Counted from the first letter of the stretch, positions 7,783 through 16,032 are shown. The stretch is 64,000 bases of DNA from Bradyrhizobium sp. CB1015 (GCF_025200925.1 NZ_CP104174.1:6510001-6574000), one strand, 5' to 3'. Notes: a model not told the origin generated them from the letters alone. Numbers and translations are program-made.

Positions 7783-9069
7783 ATGAGCGACAGCGCCCTC
7801 ACCCCGACGAAAGCCGCGCCGACGCTGCTGCAACGGCTGGGGCCCGGTCTCATCACCGGAGCTGCCGACGACGATCCGTCGGGCATCGCCACCTATTCGC
7901 AGGCCGGCGCGCAATTCGGCTACGGTCTGTTGTGGACGGCGTTTCTGACCACGCCGTTCATGATCGCGATCCAGCTCGTCAGCGCGCAGATCGGCCGCGT
8001 CACCGGCAAGGGGCTCGCCGCCAACGTCATGCGGGTCGCGCCGCGCTGGGCGGTGCTGACGCTGGTGTCAATGCTGGTCGCCGCGAACACGTTCAACATC
8101 GCCGCCGACATCGCCGCGATGGCCGAGGCGCTCTCGCTCGTCATCGGCGGCCTCAAGCACGAGCACGCGCTCATCTTCGCGGCCGGCTCGACCCTGCTGC
8201 AGGTGTTCCTGCCCTATCGCCGCTATTCGCCGGTGCTGAAATTCCTCACGCTGGCGCTGTTCGCCTATGTCGCGACCGCCTTCACGGTGCAGATTCCCTG
8301 GAGCACGGCGCTGCTCGCCGCGGTGTGGCCGAAGGCAAACGTCAGCAGCGACTATCTCCTCATGGTGGTCGCCGTGCTCGGCACCACTATCAGCCCCTAT
8401 CTGTTCTTCTGGCAGGCCTCGCAGGAGATCGAGGAGATGAACCAGGGCAAGCGCGACAAGCCGCTTCGCGAGCTCAAGCGCGGCGGCGGTCACGAGCTCG
8501 ACCGCATCAAGACGGACACCATCTCCGGCATGCTGCTCTCGAACGGCATCGCCTTCTTCATCATCCTGACCACCGCATCGGTCCTGCACGCCAACGGCGT
8601 CACCAATATCGGCTCGGCAACGGAAGCGGCCGAAGCGCTGCGGCCGCTCGCCGGCGATTTCACCTTCGCCCTGTTTGCGACCGGCATCATCGGCACGGGC
8701 CTGCTCGCCATTCCGGTGCTGGCGGGCTCGGCCGCCTACGGCGTTGCCGAGATCTTCGGCTGGCGCGCCACGCTGGAAGCCAAGCCGGACGAAGCGGCCG
8801 GGTTCTACACCATCATCGCCGCGGCGACCCTCATCGGCTTCGGCCTCGGCTTCACCGGCATCGACTCGATCCACATGCTGGTGTGGAGCGCGGTGCTCAA
8901 CGGCATCGTCGCCGTCCCCATCATGGCGATGATGATGCTCATCGTCTCCAGCCGCGCCATCATGGGCCGCTTCAGGGCCCGCTCCTGGCTGATCGGGCTG
9001 GGCTGGCTCGGCACCGCACTGATGGCGCTCGCCGTCCTCGCCCTGCTCGGCTCGTCCCTGATTGGCTGA
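7783..9069 (+). CDS. Nramp-family divalent-metal transporter, divergent subgroup
   Basis: A 428-residue inner-membrane protein with about 11 hydrophobic segments and the overall order of the Nramp (SLC11) family. The TM1 region reads GAADDDPSGIATY where classical members have DPGN, and the TM6 region reads TTISPYLFFWQAS where classical MntH has a Met-Pro-His metal site. Both metal-liganding Asn (TM1) and Met (TM6) are therefore changed. Classical members import Mn2+ or Fe2+ with protons. Nramp-related Mg2+ transporters also lack the Met, so the substrate here is open. The gene stands alone; a strong GC-rich 140-base gap separates it from the next gene. Confidence 0.85.
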   Translation: MSDSALTPTKAAPTLLQRLGPGLITGAADDDPSGIATYSQAGAQFGYGLLWTAFLTTPFMIAIQLVSAQIGRVTGKGLAANVMRVAPRWAVLTLVSMLVAANTFNIAADIAAMAEALSLVIGGLKHEHALIFAAGSTLLQVFLPYRRYSPVLKFLTLALFAYVATAFTVQIPWSTALLAAVWPKANVSSDYLLMVVAVLGTTISPYLFFWQASQEIEEMNQGKRDKPLRELKRGGGHELDRIKTDTISGMLLSNGIAFFIILTTASVLHANGVTNIGSATEAAEALRPLAGDFTFALFATGIIGTGLLAIPVLAGSAAYGVAEIFGWRATLEAKPDEAAGFYTIIAAATLIGFGLGFTGIDSIHMLVWSAVLNGIVAVPIMAMMMLIVSSRAIMGRFRARSWLIGLGWLGTALMALAVLALLGSSLIG

Positions 9070-9208
9070 AGAGACGACCTGGACGCGCTCCCGCGTTGCA
9101 TCGCTGCGCCCTTCCCGCCGCCCCGCGCTTGGCTTAACAATGCGGTCCGGGCCCGGCCCTGAGATCGGGCCGCAAAAAACAAGCCCGGCCGGGCGAGTAG
9201 GGAGCGAC

Positions 9209-10423
9209 ATGACCAAATCATCAAAAGCAACAAGCCTCGAGATCCTCGCCTGCGATGCCGGCTGGAGAAACTATCATTTCGTCAAGCTAACGACCGAGGA
9301 CGGCATCGTCGGCTGGAGCGAATTCGATGAGGGTTTTGGCTCGCCCGGCGTCGGCGCGGCGATCCAGCGCCTCTCCGCCCGGGTTATCGGACAGAACGTC
9401 TTTCATCACGAGCGCATCTTTGCCGAATTGTTCGCGGCAACGCGTCCAGCAGCCGGCGGCGTGGTGGCGCAAGCGCTCGGTGCGATCGAGAATGCGCTGC
9501 TCGATGCCAAGGCGAAAGCTCTCGGCGTTCCCTGCTATGAGCTGCTCGGCGGCAAGATCCGCGATCGTGTCAGGGTCTACTGGTCGCATTGCGCCACCTG
9601 GCGCATCAATCACCCGTCCTGGTACAAGCCGCCGATCGAAAACCTCGACGGCGTCAAGGCGATGGGGCGCGAGGTGCGCGAGAGGAAGTTCACCGCGCTC
9701 AAGACCAACATCTTTTCCTATGACGAGGGCAAACCGACCGGCTGGCGCCCCGGCTTCGGCTCACCTTTCGCACCCGAGATCAACGTCGACCGCAAGATCC
9801 TGCGTGACCTGCACATGCAACTGGAAGCGATCCGCGACGGTGCCGGCCCCGACGTCGACATCCTGCTCGACTGCAACTTCAACGCCAAGACCGAAGGCTA
9901 CTTAAAGATCCTGCGCACCATTGCCGACCTCGACATGTTCTGGGTCGAGATCGACAGCTTCAATCCGGAAGCCCTCGGCTATATCCGCCGGCAAAGCCCG
10001 CACCCGATCTCATCCTGCGAGACGCTGCTCTCCTTGCGTGAATTCCTGCCCTATTTCGACGCGCAGGCCATGGATGTCGCGATCATCGACACGCCCTGGA
10101 ACGGGGTCTGGCAGTCGATGAAGATCGCTGCGGCGGCCGAAGCCTTCGAGGTCAACGTGGCCCCGCACAATTTCTACGGCCATCTCTGCTCGATGATGAA
10201 CGCGCATTTCTGCGCCGCAGTGCCGAACCTGCGCATCATGGAGATCGACATCGATCGTCTGTCCTGGGACCGCGAGCTGTTCACACACGAGCCGGAGATT
10301 GAGAACGGGCATCTCATCATCCCGAATCGGCCCGGCTGGGGCACCGAGCCCAACGAGGAAGCCTTGCGGGCCCATCCGCCGAAGACGAGTGGTGGGCTCC
10401 TCAACTACGGTCGCAAGAGCTGA
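9209..10423 (+). CDS. Mandelate racemase/muconate lactonizing enzyme family protein
   Basis: A 404-residue enolase-superfamily enzyme. The N-terminal capping domain covers residues 1-120 and contains GWSEFDEGFGSPG. The barrel carries the three Mg2+ ligands expected of the family in DVDILLDCN (Asp), FWVEID (Glu) and SSCETLL (Glu), and a C-terminal VAPHNF with a His that usually acts as base. The Lys motif on strand two reads ALKTN. The family abstracts a proton alpha to a carboxylate, often acting as a sugar-acid dehydratase or racemase. The exact substrate cannot be read from the sequence. The start at 9209 is preceded by GGGAGCGAC. The upstream extension to 9062 is not protein-like. Confidence 0.85.
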   Translation: MTKSSKATSLEILACDAGWRNYHFVKLTTEDGIVGWSEFDEGFGSPGVGAAIQRLSARVIGQNVFHHERIFAELFAATRPAAGGVVAQALGAIENALLDAKAKALGVPCYELLGGKIRDRVRVYWSHCATWRINHPSWYKPPIENLDGVKAMGREVRERKFTALKTNIFSYDEGKPTGWRPGFGSPFAPEINVDRKILRDLHMQLEAIRDGAGPDVDILLDCNFNAKTEGYLKILRTIADLDMFWVEIDSFNPEALGYIRRQSPHPISSCETLLSLREFLPYFDAQAMDVAIIDTPWNGVWQSMKIAAAAEAFEVNVAPHNFYGHLCSMMNAHFCAAVPNLRIMEIDIDRLSWDRELFTHEPEIENGHLIIPNRPGWGTEPNEEALRAHPPKTSGGLLNYGRKS

Positions 10424-10431
10424 GAAGCCAG

Positions 10432-10513
10432 ACCATGATCCGGAAAAGTGTGTCGCGGTTTTCCGAACAGATCATGCTCAAACGATAACCTGAAGCGCGA
10501 TGACGATTCATTC
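10432..10513. repeat. Dispersed intergenic repeat, left part, interrupted by the IS630-type element
   Basis: The segment contains ATGATCCGGAAAAGTGTG, GCGGTTTTCCGA and AGATCATGCTCAA, then the palindrome arm CCTGAAGCGCGAT at 10489-10501. Related copies lie at 26641-26705 and 30884-31007. The matching arm ATCGCGCTTCAGG is at 11561-11573, on the other side of the insertion sequence. Confidence 0.75.
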
Positions 10514-11555
10514 TAAAGCGCGATGGCATTAGGTTCGATAGCCTGAATTTTTGAGGTAGTTGGCGCATTCCTCTGAGGTAAAGGCATCGAGTGCGTGGCC
10601 GATTGCAGCGCAGACGGAGTCAACGGTTCGCGCGGCAGCTTTGCGGACCAAGTGCTTAAGCTTGGCAAAGACTTGTTCGATGGGGTTCAGGTCTGGCGAG
10701 TATTTTGGCAGGAAGAAGAGTTTGGCGCCGACCGAACGGATGAGCTGGCGAACCGCTTTGCTCCTGTGGCTACCGAGATTATCCAAGACGACGATGTCAC
10801 CGGGCTGAAGGGTCGGCAGGAGGACCTTCTCGACATAGGTGCGGAAGCTCACGCCATCGATCGGCCCCTCGATGAACCATGGCGCATCGATCCGGTCGCA
10901 GGGCCGCCAGGAAGGTCATGGTCTTCCAGCGGCCGTGGGGAACCTTGGCGTGAAGTCTGTGCCCGCGCGGCGCCCATCCTCGCAAGGGGGCCATATCGGT
11001 CCGGGTCCAGGTCTCGTCGATGAAGACCAGCCGTTCAGCTTCGACGCGACTTTGATACTTTGCCCACTGGGCTCGCCGCCGCGCGACGTCGGGACGATCG
11101 CGTTCGCCAGCCGCCACGCTTTTTTTTGAAGCTGAGCTTCTCGGCATGTACGAAGTCCCATACCGAGTGATAATCGACTTTCAGGCCGCGCCCGGCGAGC
11201 TCAGCAACGAGACCGCGGATGGTGAAATCGCCGTCCTTGATCCGCTGCGACAGCCAGACCGCGTGCTCACCCGAAATTGCCTTCGGCTTGTAGCCGCCGA
11301 TCTGGCTAGGCTCGACACTGCCGGTCTCATCAACCCGCTTCATCCAGCCGATGGCCGTGCTGATTGCCACCCCAAACTGCTTGGCGGCCTGATTGCGGGA
11401 CATCCCGCCCTCGATCGCGGCCACAACACGTTTGCGAAGATCAAGAGAGTACGGCTTGCCCATCCATGCTGGCCTCCGTCCAGCCAGCATGGTGAATCAG
11501 AAACCGACTGATTTGGGAATCCCAAATCGATTCAGTCTAAACCCATCCCGCTTTA
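10514..11555 (-). mobile_element. IS630-family insertion sequence
   Basis: A 1.04-kb element with short imperfect terminal inverted repeats (CTAAAGCGCGATGG type at 10513-10526; the matching CTAAAGCGGGATGG read inward from 11556). TA dinucleotides at both edges (10514-10515 and 11554-11555) fit the TA target of the IS630/Tc1 group. It has inserted into the loop of a palindromic repeat whose arms are at 10489-10501 and 11561-11573. The transposase reading frame is broken, so the copy is probably immobile. Confidence 0.8.
10529..11463 (-). pseudogene. IS630-family transposase, split into three frames
   Basis: Part one (ATG 11463, MGKPYSLDLRKRVVAAIEGG) is the helix-turn-helix DNA-binding region. 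Part two carries the first catalytic Asp (ERLVFIDETWT). Part three carries the rest of the DDE domain (DIVVLDNLGSHRSKAVRQL, then YSPDLNPIEQVFAKLKHL). The first break is at an eight-A run at 11120-11127, where a change to the +1 frame restores SFKKSVAAGERDRPD; this may be a programmed site or an A insertion. The second break is near 10888. There the sequence looks like a 5-base loss between ALR and DAPWFIEGP, inferred from how I remember intact relatives. Confidence 0.8.
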
Positions 11556-11568
11556 GTCGTATCGCGCT

Positions 11569-11847
11569 TCAGGGCGTCACGGGATTGACGGTCGGAGAGG
11601 TCTTCGGCCGCTGCGGCTCGATCGGCGATTTCGGATTGGTCGGGAGCACCAGGGCGCCAGCGGCCCGTGCCGCTTCGCCCGTGGTCGCAAACATGGCGAC
11701 ATGGGCCGGCTGTGTTTTGGCCCGGCTCCACGGACCGTGGTCGACGACCAGCATGGCCGCAATCGTCACGCCCGCCACGATCATCGCGATCACGCCGGGA
11801 TGGCGGAGCGCGTTGGAGATGGAATCCGCGAAGCGAGCATTTGTCAT
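11569..11847 (-). CDS. Small membrane-anchored hypothetical protein
   Basis: A 92-residue protein starting MTNARFADSISNALRHPGVI. It has one membrane segment at about residues 18-35 (GVIAMIVAGVTIAAMLVV) and a Pro/Thr-rich C-terminus probably in the periplasm. The start at 11847 was preferred to the in-frame start at 11895. Its stop codon lies within the right arm of the palindrome interrupted by the IS630-type element, which could have acted as its terminator before the insertion. The function is unknown. Confidence 0.5.
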   Translation of the reverse strand: MTNARFADSISNALRHPGVIAMIVAGVTIAAMLVVDHGPWSRAKTQPAHVAMFATTGEAARAAGALVLPTNPKSPIEPQRPKTSPTVNPVTP

Positions 11848-12016
11848 CGAGGGATCCGCATTTTTCCTATCGCAGGTTAACCCATTCGAGGCCACCCCGG
11901 TTCCGCGCTTCCCACGCGAGGTTCGGAGCCCACGGGACCCGCCCCCATGGCTTCAGTCGAGTTCCATCGCGCGATGGTTCGGCCACCGCGCTTCAGAGTT
12001 GAACGCCTTCGCCGCT

Positions 12017-12979
12017 TCACTCGCCCGGCGCGATGGCGTTGCTCGGCGTCGGCCGGTCGGTGATCTGCTGGCCGAACAGGCTGCCGATCAGCTCGACCGC
12101 CGTGCGCGCGGTCCGACCGCGTTCGTCCAGGAACGGATTGAGCTCGACGATGTCGACCGATCCGACGACGCCGGAATCGTGCAGCAGCTCCATGATCAGG
12201 TGCGCCTCGCGATAGGTGGCACCGCCCGGCACGGTGGTGCCGACACCCGGCGCCACGCAGGGATCGAGGAAATCGACATCGAAGCTGACATGCAGCACGC
12301 CATTGCTCGCCTTGACACGTTCGATGACGCGGCGGATCAGGACGGCGACGCCGAACTCGTCGATCTGGCGCATGTCGACAATCCTGATCCGGCGCGAGCG
12401 CATCAGCTCCTTTTCGAGCTTGTCGATCGAACGCGCGCCGAACAGATCGAGTTTGTCCGGGAGAATCGAAGCGCGCGGATCGTCGCCGAGCAGACCATCG
12501 AGCCCGGGCTCGCCGCACAGGAACGCGGCCGACATGCCGTGCATGTTCGCGGTGATCGTCGTCTCCGGCGTGTTGTAGTCGGCATGGGCATCGAGCCACA
12601 GCACGAAAAGTTCGCGCCCGCACTCCTGCCAATGACGCGCCATTGCATTGACCGACCCCATCGACAGCGTGTGATCGCCGCCGAGAAAGATCGGTAGTGC
12701 ACCGGTCGTCGCGATCTCATAGCCTCTGCGGCTCAGGACGCGGGTCCAGCGCTGGATTTCGCGGTAATGATTGGCCTTTTCGGGCGGCCTGTCGGTGAGG
12801 TCCCGGACTTCGGCTACAGACAGATCGCCATAGTCGAGGACCTCGAAATCAAGGCTTTCCAGCAACGTCGCAAGGCCGGCAGTGCGCAGCGCCGCGGGCC
12901 CCATCAAGGTGCCGCGTTGCGAAGCCCCCATGTCGATGGGAGCACCGAGCAAGGCGATGCGCCGGGCTCGATCCGTCAT
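12017..12979 (-). CDS. rocF: Arginase
   Basis: A 320-residue ureohydrolase that splits L-arginine into ornithine and urea. The binuclear Mn2+ site is intact: GGDHTLSMG, WLDAHADYNTPE, and SFDVDFLDPCVAPGVGT with the two C-terminal Asp ligands. The NTPE segment and the MHGMSAAFLCGE loop favour arginase over agmatinase. The length is typical. The start MTDRARRIALLGAPIDMGAS at 12979 is preferred; an in-frame GTG six codons upstream is also possible. The gene stands alone, with a large gap to its neighbours. Its product feeds ornithine and urea nitrogen into metabolism and so fits the nitrogen-scavenging theme further along the window. Confidence 0.92.
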   Translation of the reverse strand: MTDRARRIALLGAPIDMGASQRGTLMGPAALRTAGLATLLESLDFEVLDYGDLSVAEVRDLTDRPPEKANHYREIQRWTRVLSRRGYEIATTGALPIFLGGDHTLSMGSVNAMARHWQECGRELFVLWLDAHADYNTPETTITANMHGMSAAFLCGEPGLDGLLGDDPRASILPDKLDLFGARSIDKLEKELMRSRRIRIVDMRQIDEFGVAVLIRRVIERVKASNGVLHVSFDVDFLDPCVAPGVGTTVPGGATYREAHLIMELLHDSGVVGSVDIVELNPFLDERGRTARTAVELIGSLFGQQITDRPTPSNAIAPGE

Positions 12980-13255
12980 GGTCCGGTCGGTCACGGCTGC
13001 CTCCTGACATCTGCAAGGTTGACCCAGCCTAACAGAGATTCGCACCCGTCGTTTCCCGGGGAGCTCGCAGCGCCCGGCATATCATCCGGAACAAAATTCC
13101 CTGCGCTGAATTGCCCATCCAAGGCCGGCACCCGCCGTCAATCACGGCGCCTGTCGCGGATAGCCAAAGGTCATCAGACCCGCTGTTCAGAACGAGCGCT
13201 CGCGCGGATAGCCAAAGGTGCCGGCTTCCATCAACACGCCCTGGAGGTCGCGCCC

Positions 13256-13516
13256 TTGAGCACGGAGATACCGGAATCCACGTCCCAACCCGGCATGGCC
13301 GAGCGTGCCATCGACACGGCCGCGGACGTCTCCCGTACCATCGGTGAAGTCGCCGGAGGCCTGCACGCAGCGGTCGACCGTCTGACCTCCGCAGTCGAGG
13401 AATCGCGCAAACCCGGCGGGGCACTCGCGACGGTCGCCGCGATCACGCGCGAAGCACCGCTTGCGAGCCTGTTCGTCGCCTTCCTCGTTGGCGTCGCGGT
13501 CGCGCGCCGGCGGTAG
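13256..13516 (+). CDS. Small membrane-anchored protein, probable TTG start
   Basis: An 86-residue protein (LSTEIPESTSQPGMAERAID start) with a helical middle (VSRTIGEVAGGLHAAVDRLT) and a C-terminal membrane segment ending in RRR (EAPLASLFVAFLVGVAVARR). This order resembles ribosome- or envelope-associated DUF883-type proteins with a C-terminal anchor. TTG at 13256 has a GGAGGTCGC ribosome binding site. ATG at 13295 would give a shorter protein beginning MAERAID. Confidence 0.5.
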   Translation: MSTEIPESTSQPGMAERAIDTAADVSRTIGEVAGGLHAAVDRLTSAVEESRKPGGALATVAAITREAPLASLFVAFLVGVAVARRR

Positions 13517-13730
13517 CTTTGCTGCGATCGCCCCTCCGGTGAGACCGTCCGCCATCAGGACTGGCCGGGCGCTCAGCGGGTTGGCAGTCAATCCGCCGAG
13601 AGTGCCAAAATGAGCGCGGTTAGGGCCTCTTCACTGGAGCCTTGCCGCCCTGCTCCGCGCCGTCAGGGCCGAACACGCTTACAAAGAGACCTGATATGTA
13701 GCTGCCCCTCAGAACGTCCCTACGCTCTCT

Positions 13731-13829
13731 TCAGATCAAACCCACGATGATCAAGACTCCGATCTCAATCAGTAGGAGCGTACCCGTTGCTGCTGAGATG
13801 AGAAACAAATCACCGAGTGACAGGTGCAT
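13731..13829 (-). CDS. Possible 32-residue membrane peptide
   Basis: The frame reads MHLSLGDLFLISAATGTLLL and then a long hydrophobic run (IEIGVLIIVGLI), giving one clear membrane segment over residues 8-32. A weak GCGAGG site lies upstream. The same frame stays open for a further 36 codons after the stop. It has no recognised relatives. Confidence 0.35.
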   Translation of the reverse strand: MHLSLGDLFLISAATGTLLLIEIGVLIIVGLI

Positions 13830-13848
13830 GATTTGCCTCGCAATTTGC

Positions 13849-13912
13849 CCTAGAAGCGGCCCTTACATCCTTGGAACAGGGCGGCAGGGCGGGATGATGG
13901 GACCGCTTCTAG
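13849..13912. repeat. Inverted repeat
   Basis: CCTAGAAGCGGCCC at 13849-13862 is mirrored by GGGACCGCTTCTAGG at 13898-13912, with one mismatch. The arms are about 36 bases apart. There is no T-run, so a terminator is unlikely. It may be a regulator site or the remains of a small mobile element. Confidence 0.5.
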
Positions 13913-13952
13913 GAGGTCCTTGACGCGTTCATCCGGCGCCAAGCGGTTATCA

Positions 13953-14045
13953 TTCTAATCCAAATTTAAATCACCTTCAACATTTAATTCATTTATTCGG
14001 CTTATTATATTAATATTTAATAGAGCTGCATTTGGAGGATGCAGG
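13953..14045. other. AT-rich island
   Basis: About 90 bases of very AT-rich DNA (for example ATATTAATATTTAATAG) in otherwise GC-rich surroundings. A minus-strand frame across it reads LLNINIISRINELNVEGDLN, which is more protein-like than most chance frames, but there is no good start. This is probably foreign DNA. Confidence 0.45.
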
Positions 14046-14184
14046 CCGTTGATCCCGCGTGGAGCGAACCCAGGGATCGGTTTTTTTTGCGGTGAGCTAT
14101 CTATCTGCTCGAGCATGCTTAGGACATACGAGCTGTGCCTGGCGACAGCAGGCAAGCAAGCCCCTCAGGGCCTGACCGGATCCA

Positions 14185-14450
14185 AGTCGGCTACCGAATG
14201 CTGGCATCCGTGACAACGAGCGCGTGCGGCTGCTCTCTCGCAATTGGTATCGACTGGACCCAGTATCCCTGGATCGCTGGGTGGCTTTGAAGAATCGCCA
14301 GAAGCGTTTCGTCATAGACGGCGAGGCCGTGGTGCTCGGCACCGTGGCATCTCCGTCGGCGAGCTAGCAGCTGCTCGAATTTATCTTTGCGCATGTGCAA
14401 GGACAGGTTGCGCAGATCGTCTCCGCCGACGGCCGGAATGTCAAAAGCTG
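14185..14450. pseudogene. ATP-dependent DNA ligase fossil with inverted 3' part
   Basis: On the plus strand from about 14185, fragments in shifting frames read VGYRMLA, IRDNERVRLLSRN, GIDWTQYPWIAGW and ALKNRQKRFVIDGEAVVLG. These are consecutive pieces of the adenylation domain of ATP-dependent (LigD/LigC-like) ligases. The piece that should follow, FDIPAVGGDDLRNLSLHMRK then DKFEQLLARR, is present at 14450-14364 but on the minus strand. The two parts therefore meet head to head near 14345-14364. The Lys motif and the OB-fold half are missing. At least three frameshifts are needed, so nothing functional remains. Confidence 0.7.
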
Positions 14451-14542
14451 GCTTCGGCGAAAGCGGCGGCGAGCGGGAACGTTGAGACGCCGCTGAGGTT
14501 GATCGAGAAAGGAGAGATTGGCGCCGCCAGCTGAGCACACTG

Positions 14543-14758
14543 ATGGACAAGACCTTCGTCTATGATGCGTTGAGGCAGGTCGAGCGCGATGTAGTTGAGG
14601 GAGAACGACGCCTTGCAGATCAAGAGAGAGCGATCCTTCAGTTGAAGCGCGAAGGAAAGGATACCGCAACCGCTGAAACAGAGCTGGACAGATTGCGCAG
14701 AGCCCAGCGTGTTCTTGATCAGGACCGACAACGCCTCCTCTTGCTGTTACAGCCTTGA
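14543..14758 (+). CDS. Small coiled-coil hypothetical protein
   Basis: A 71-residue protein starting MDKTFVYDALRQVERDVVEG. It is almost entirely a charged amphipathic helix (RRLADQERAILQLKREGKDT) and ends in DRQRLLLLLQP. This start and end are shared with a small conserved Bradyrhizobium family in my recollection, without known role. It is cytoplasmic. It sits directly after the ligase fossil and appears intact. Confidence 0.65.
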   Translation: MDKTFVYDALRQVERDVVEGERRLADQERAILQLKREGKDTATAETELDRLRRAQRVLDQDRQRLLLLLQP

Positions 14759-14759
14759 A

Positions 14760-15120
14760 CGGGTGTCGCCCGCGAGCGGTATGATTTTGAACCGCCACCC
14801 ACCGCCACCCTCGGAATATTTCCCCTTTGTCTCTCGTCGAGCGCTGCGGTGTAGAGGTAATGGCGGACCGGGGTTGCCTCAGCACCAACGGCAAAGCCCA
14901 TCAGCTGTGATAGCGGCATTCGGCGCCGCTGTGCGTTGGTGCATCGTGAAAATCACTCCGGAGCCAAAGCTGACGCGAACCAATGTCCCTCGACGCTGTT
15001 GGTTGCGGGAGACCGTCGCCCCCCGTTCTGTGCGGCGCCGATCGCGGATAGCCAAGATGCCCTCTTTTACGAAGCGCTGCCATTGATAGCCAAAGCGGCG
15101 GTCTCGGCATCTGAAATGAA
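14760..15120. other. Intergenic stretch with short repeated GATAGCCAA motifs
   Basis: There is no supported gene. TCGCGGATAGCCAAGA at 15042-15056 and TTGATAGCCAAAGC at 15083-15096 echo TCGCGGATAGCCAAAGGT at 13154-13171 and GCGCGGATAGCCAAAGGT at 13202-13219. Confidence 0.4.
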
Positions 15121-15145
15121 ATTCTAAACGGAGGAGGCAGCCACC

Positions 15146-15349
15146 ATGGACTGGAACCGCGTCGAAGGAAATTGGAAGCAGATTAAAGGAAAAGTGAAGG
15201 AGCAGTGGGGCAAACTCACGGATGACGACCTAGACACCATTGATGGCAAGCAAGACCAGCTCGAAGGTAAGCTCCAGCAGCGTTACGGTTACCAGAAGGA
15301 TCAAGCCAAAAAGGAACTCAGCGACTGGTTTGGTCGTCAGAAGTGGTAG
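15146..15349 (+). CDS. CsbD-family stress protein
   Basis: A 67-residue, highly charged cytoplasmic protein of the CsbD family (MDWNRVEGNWKQIKGKVKEQ, then WGKLTDDDLDTIDGKQDQLE and GRQKW). The length and the W..(V/I).G.WKQ.KG..KE.WG.LTDDDL pattern are typical. CsbD-like proteins are induced by general stress; their molecular function is not established. A GGAGGAGGC ribosome binding site precedes the start and a terminator follows at once, so this is a single-gene unit. Confidence 0.92.
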   Translation: MDWNRVEGNWKQIKGKVKEQWGKLTDDDLDTIDGKQDQLEGKLQQRYGYQKDQAKKELSDWFGRQKW

Positions 15350-15355
15350 TCAGCC

Positions 15356-15384
15356 TAAAGCCCGCGGAGACCGGCGGGCTTTCT
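15356..15384 (+). terminator. Rho-independent terminator of the csbD-like gene
   Basis: An AAAGCCCGC/GCGGGCTTT stem with a GGAGACCG loop, followed by CTTCTGTTTT. It starts seven bases after the stop codon. Confidence 0.85.
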
Positions 15385-15603
15385 TCTGTTTTACGATTCG
15401 CGCTTCAAAGCTCCTGCGGCTTCTTCAAGTCGCAGGCGTCATCCCGGTCTTCCCTTGGTCCCATGTGGGACTCACCGTTTTTCAACAAATCTATTCGGCT
15501 CAGCGTCTGCTGTAGCTAACAGCCGCTCTTCGCACCTCTTTGACGCTATTCCGCCTAGCCTTCGGAAGCGGAGAGTGCGAGCACAAGCGCATAGGTCAGC
15601 CAC

Positions 15604-15775
15604 GGGTCTTGGCTGTGTGAAAACGCCCCGACGGTCGAGTGCGATAGCACAAGTTTTTCGTCGAAGGCCGATGTAGCGCTCATGCTCGCAAGCAATTTCA
15701 AGCGAAATGGCGAACAAAAGAACGTGGTTCTAGCTGGCTTTCGACTGTTCGCGTTTTTACACAGCCAGGGTCAAA
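15604..15775. mobile_element. MITE-like 172-bp repeat, copy 1
   Basis: The ends are inverted repeats: GGCTGTGTGAAAACGC at the left and GCGTTTTTACACAGCC at the right (15 of 16 match). It contains no transposase. The whole 172 bases recur without a mismatch at 17267-17438 in the same orientation, and similarity may continue about nine bases past the right end (GCTGCCCT). The family that could move it is not identifiable from the ends alone. Confidence 0.8.
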
Positions 15776-16032
15776 GGCTGCCCTCGCTGGCCAGCATGAA
15801 CTTGGTCGGGTCAACCGTCGGAAGCGGACACTCTCGCGTTCTTGGCTAACGTCAGCCATGGGCCAAAGGCGACATTGGATGCATCGTGACCCAATCGGGC
15901 CTGGCAAGGGCCCAACCTGCGGGACTATCAGTGCGAGGCGGCGCACCGGGCCGCGGCCCGCCCGGAAGCGGTCAACCGCCCGCCCGAGCTCCCGGAAAAC
16001 GGCATCAACGATCCTGAACGAGATACAACAGT

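Noticed and set aside
8068..9216. A 382-codon minus-strand frame
   Set aside because: It is antisense to the Nramp-family gene and rich in Arg, Glu, Asp and His in a way typical of shadows of membrane proteins.
13623..13730. An in-frame continuation of 36 codons after the stop of the 32-residue membrane peptide, suggesting read-through
   Set aside because: The continuation is short, has low-information composition and no sign of a recoding signal.
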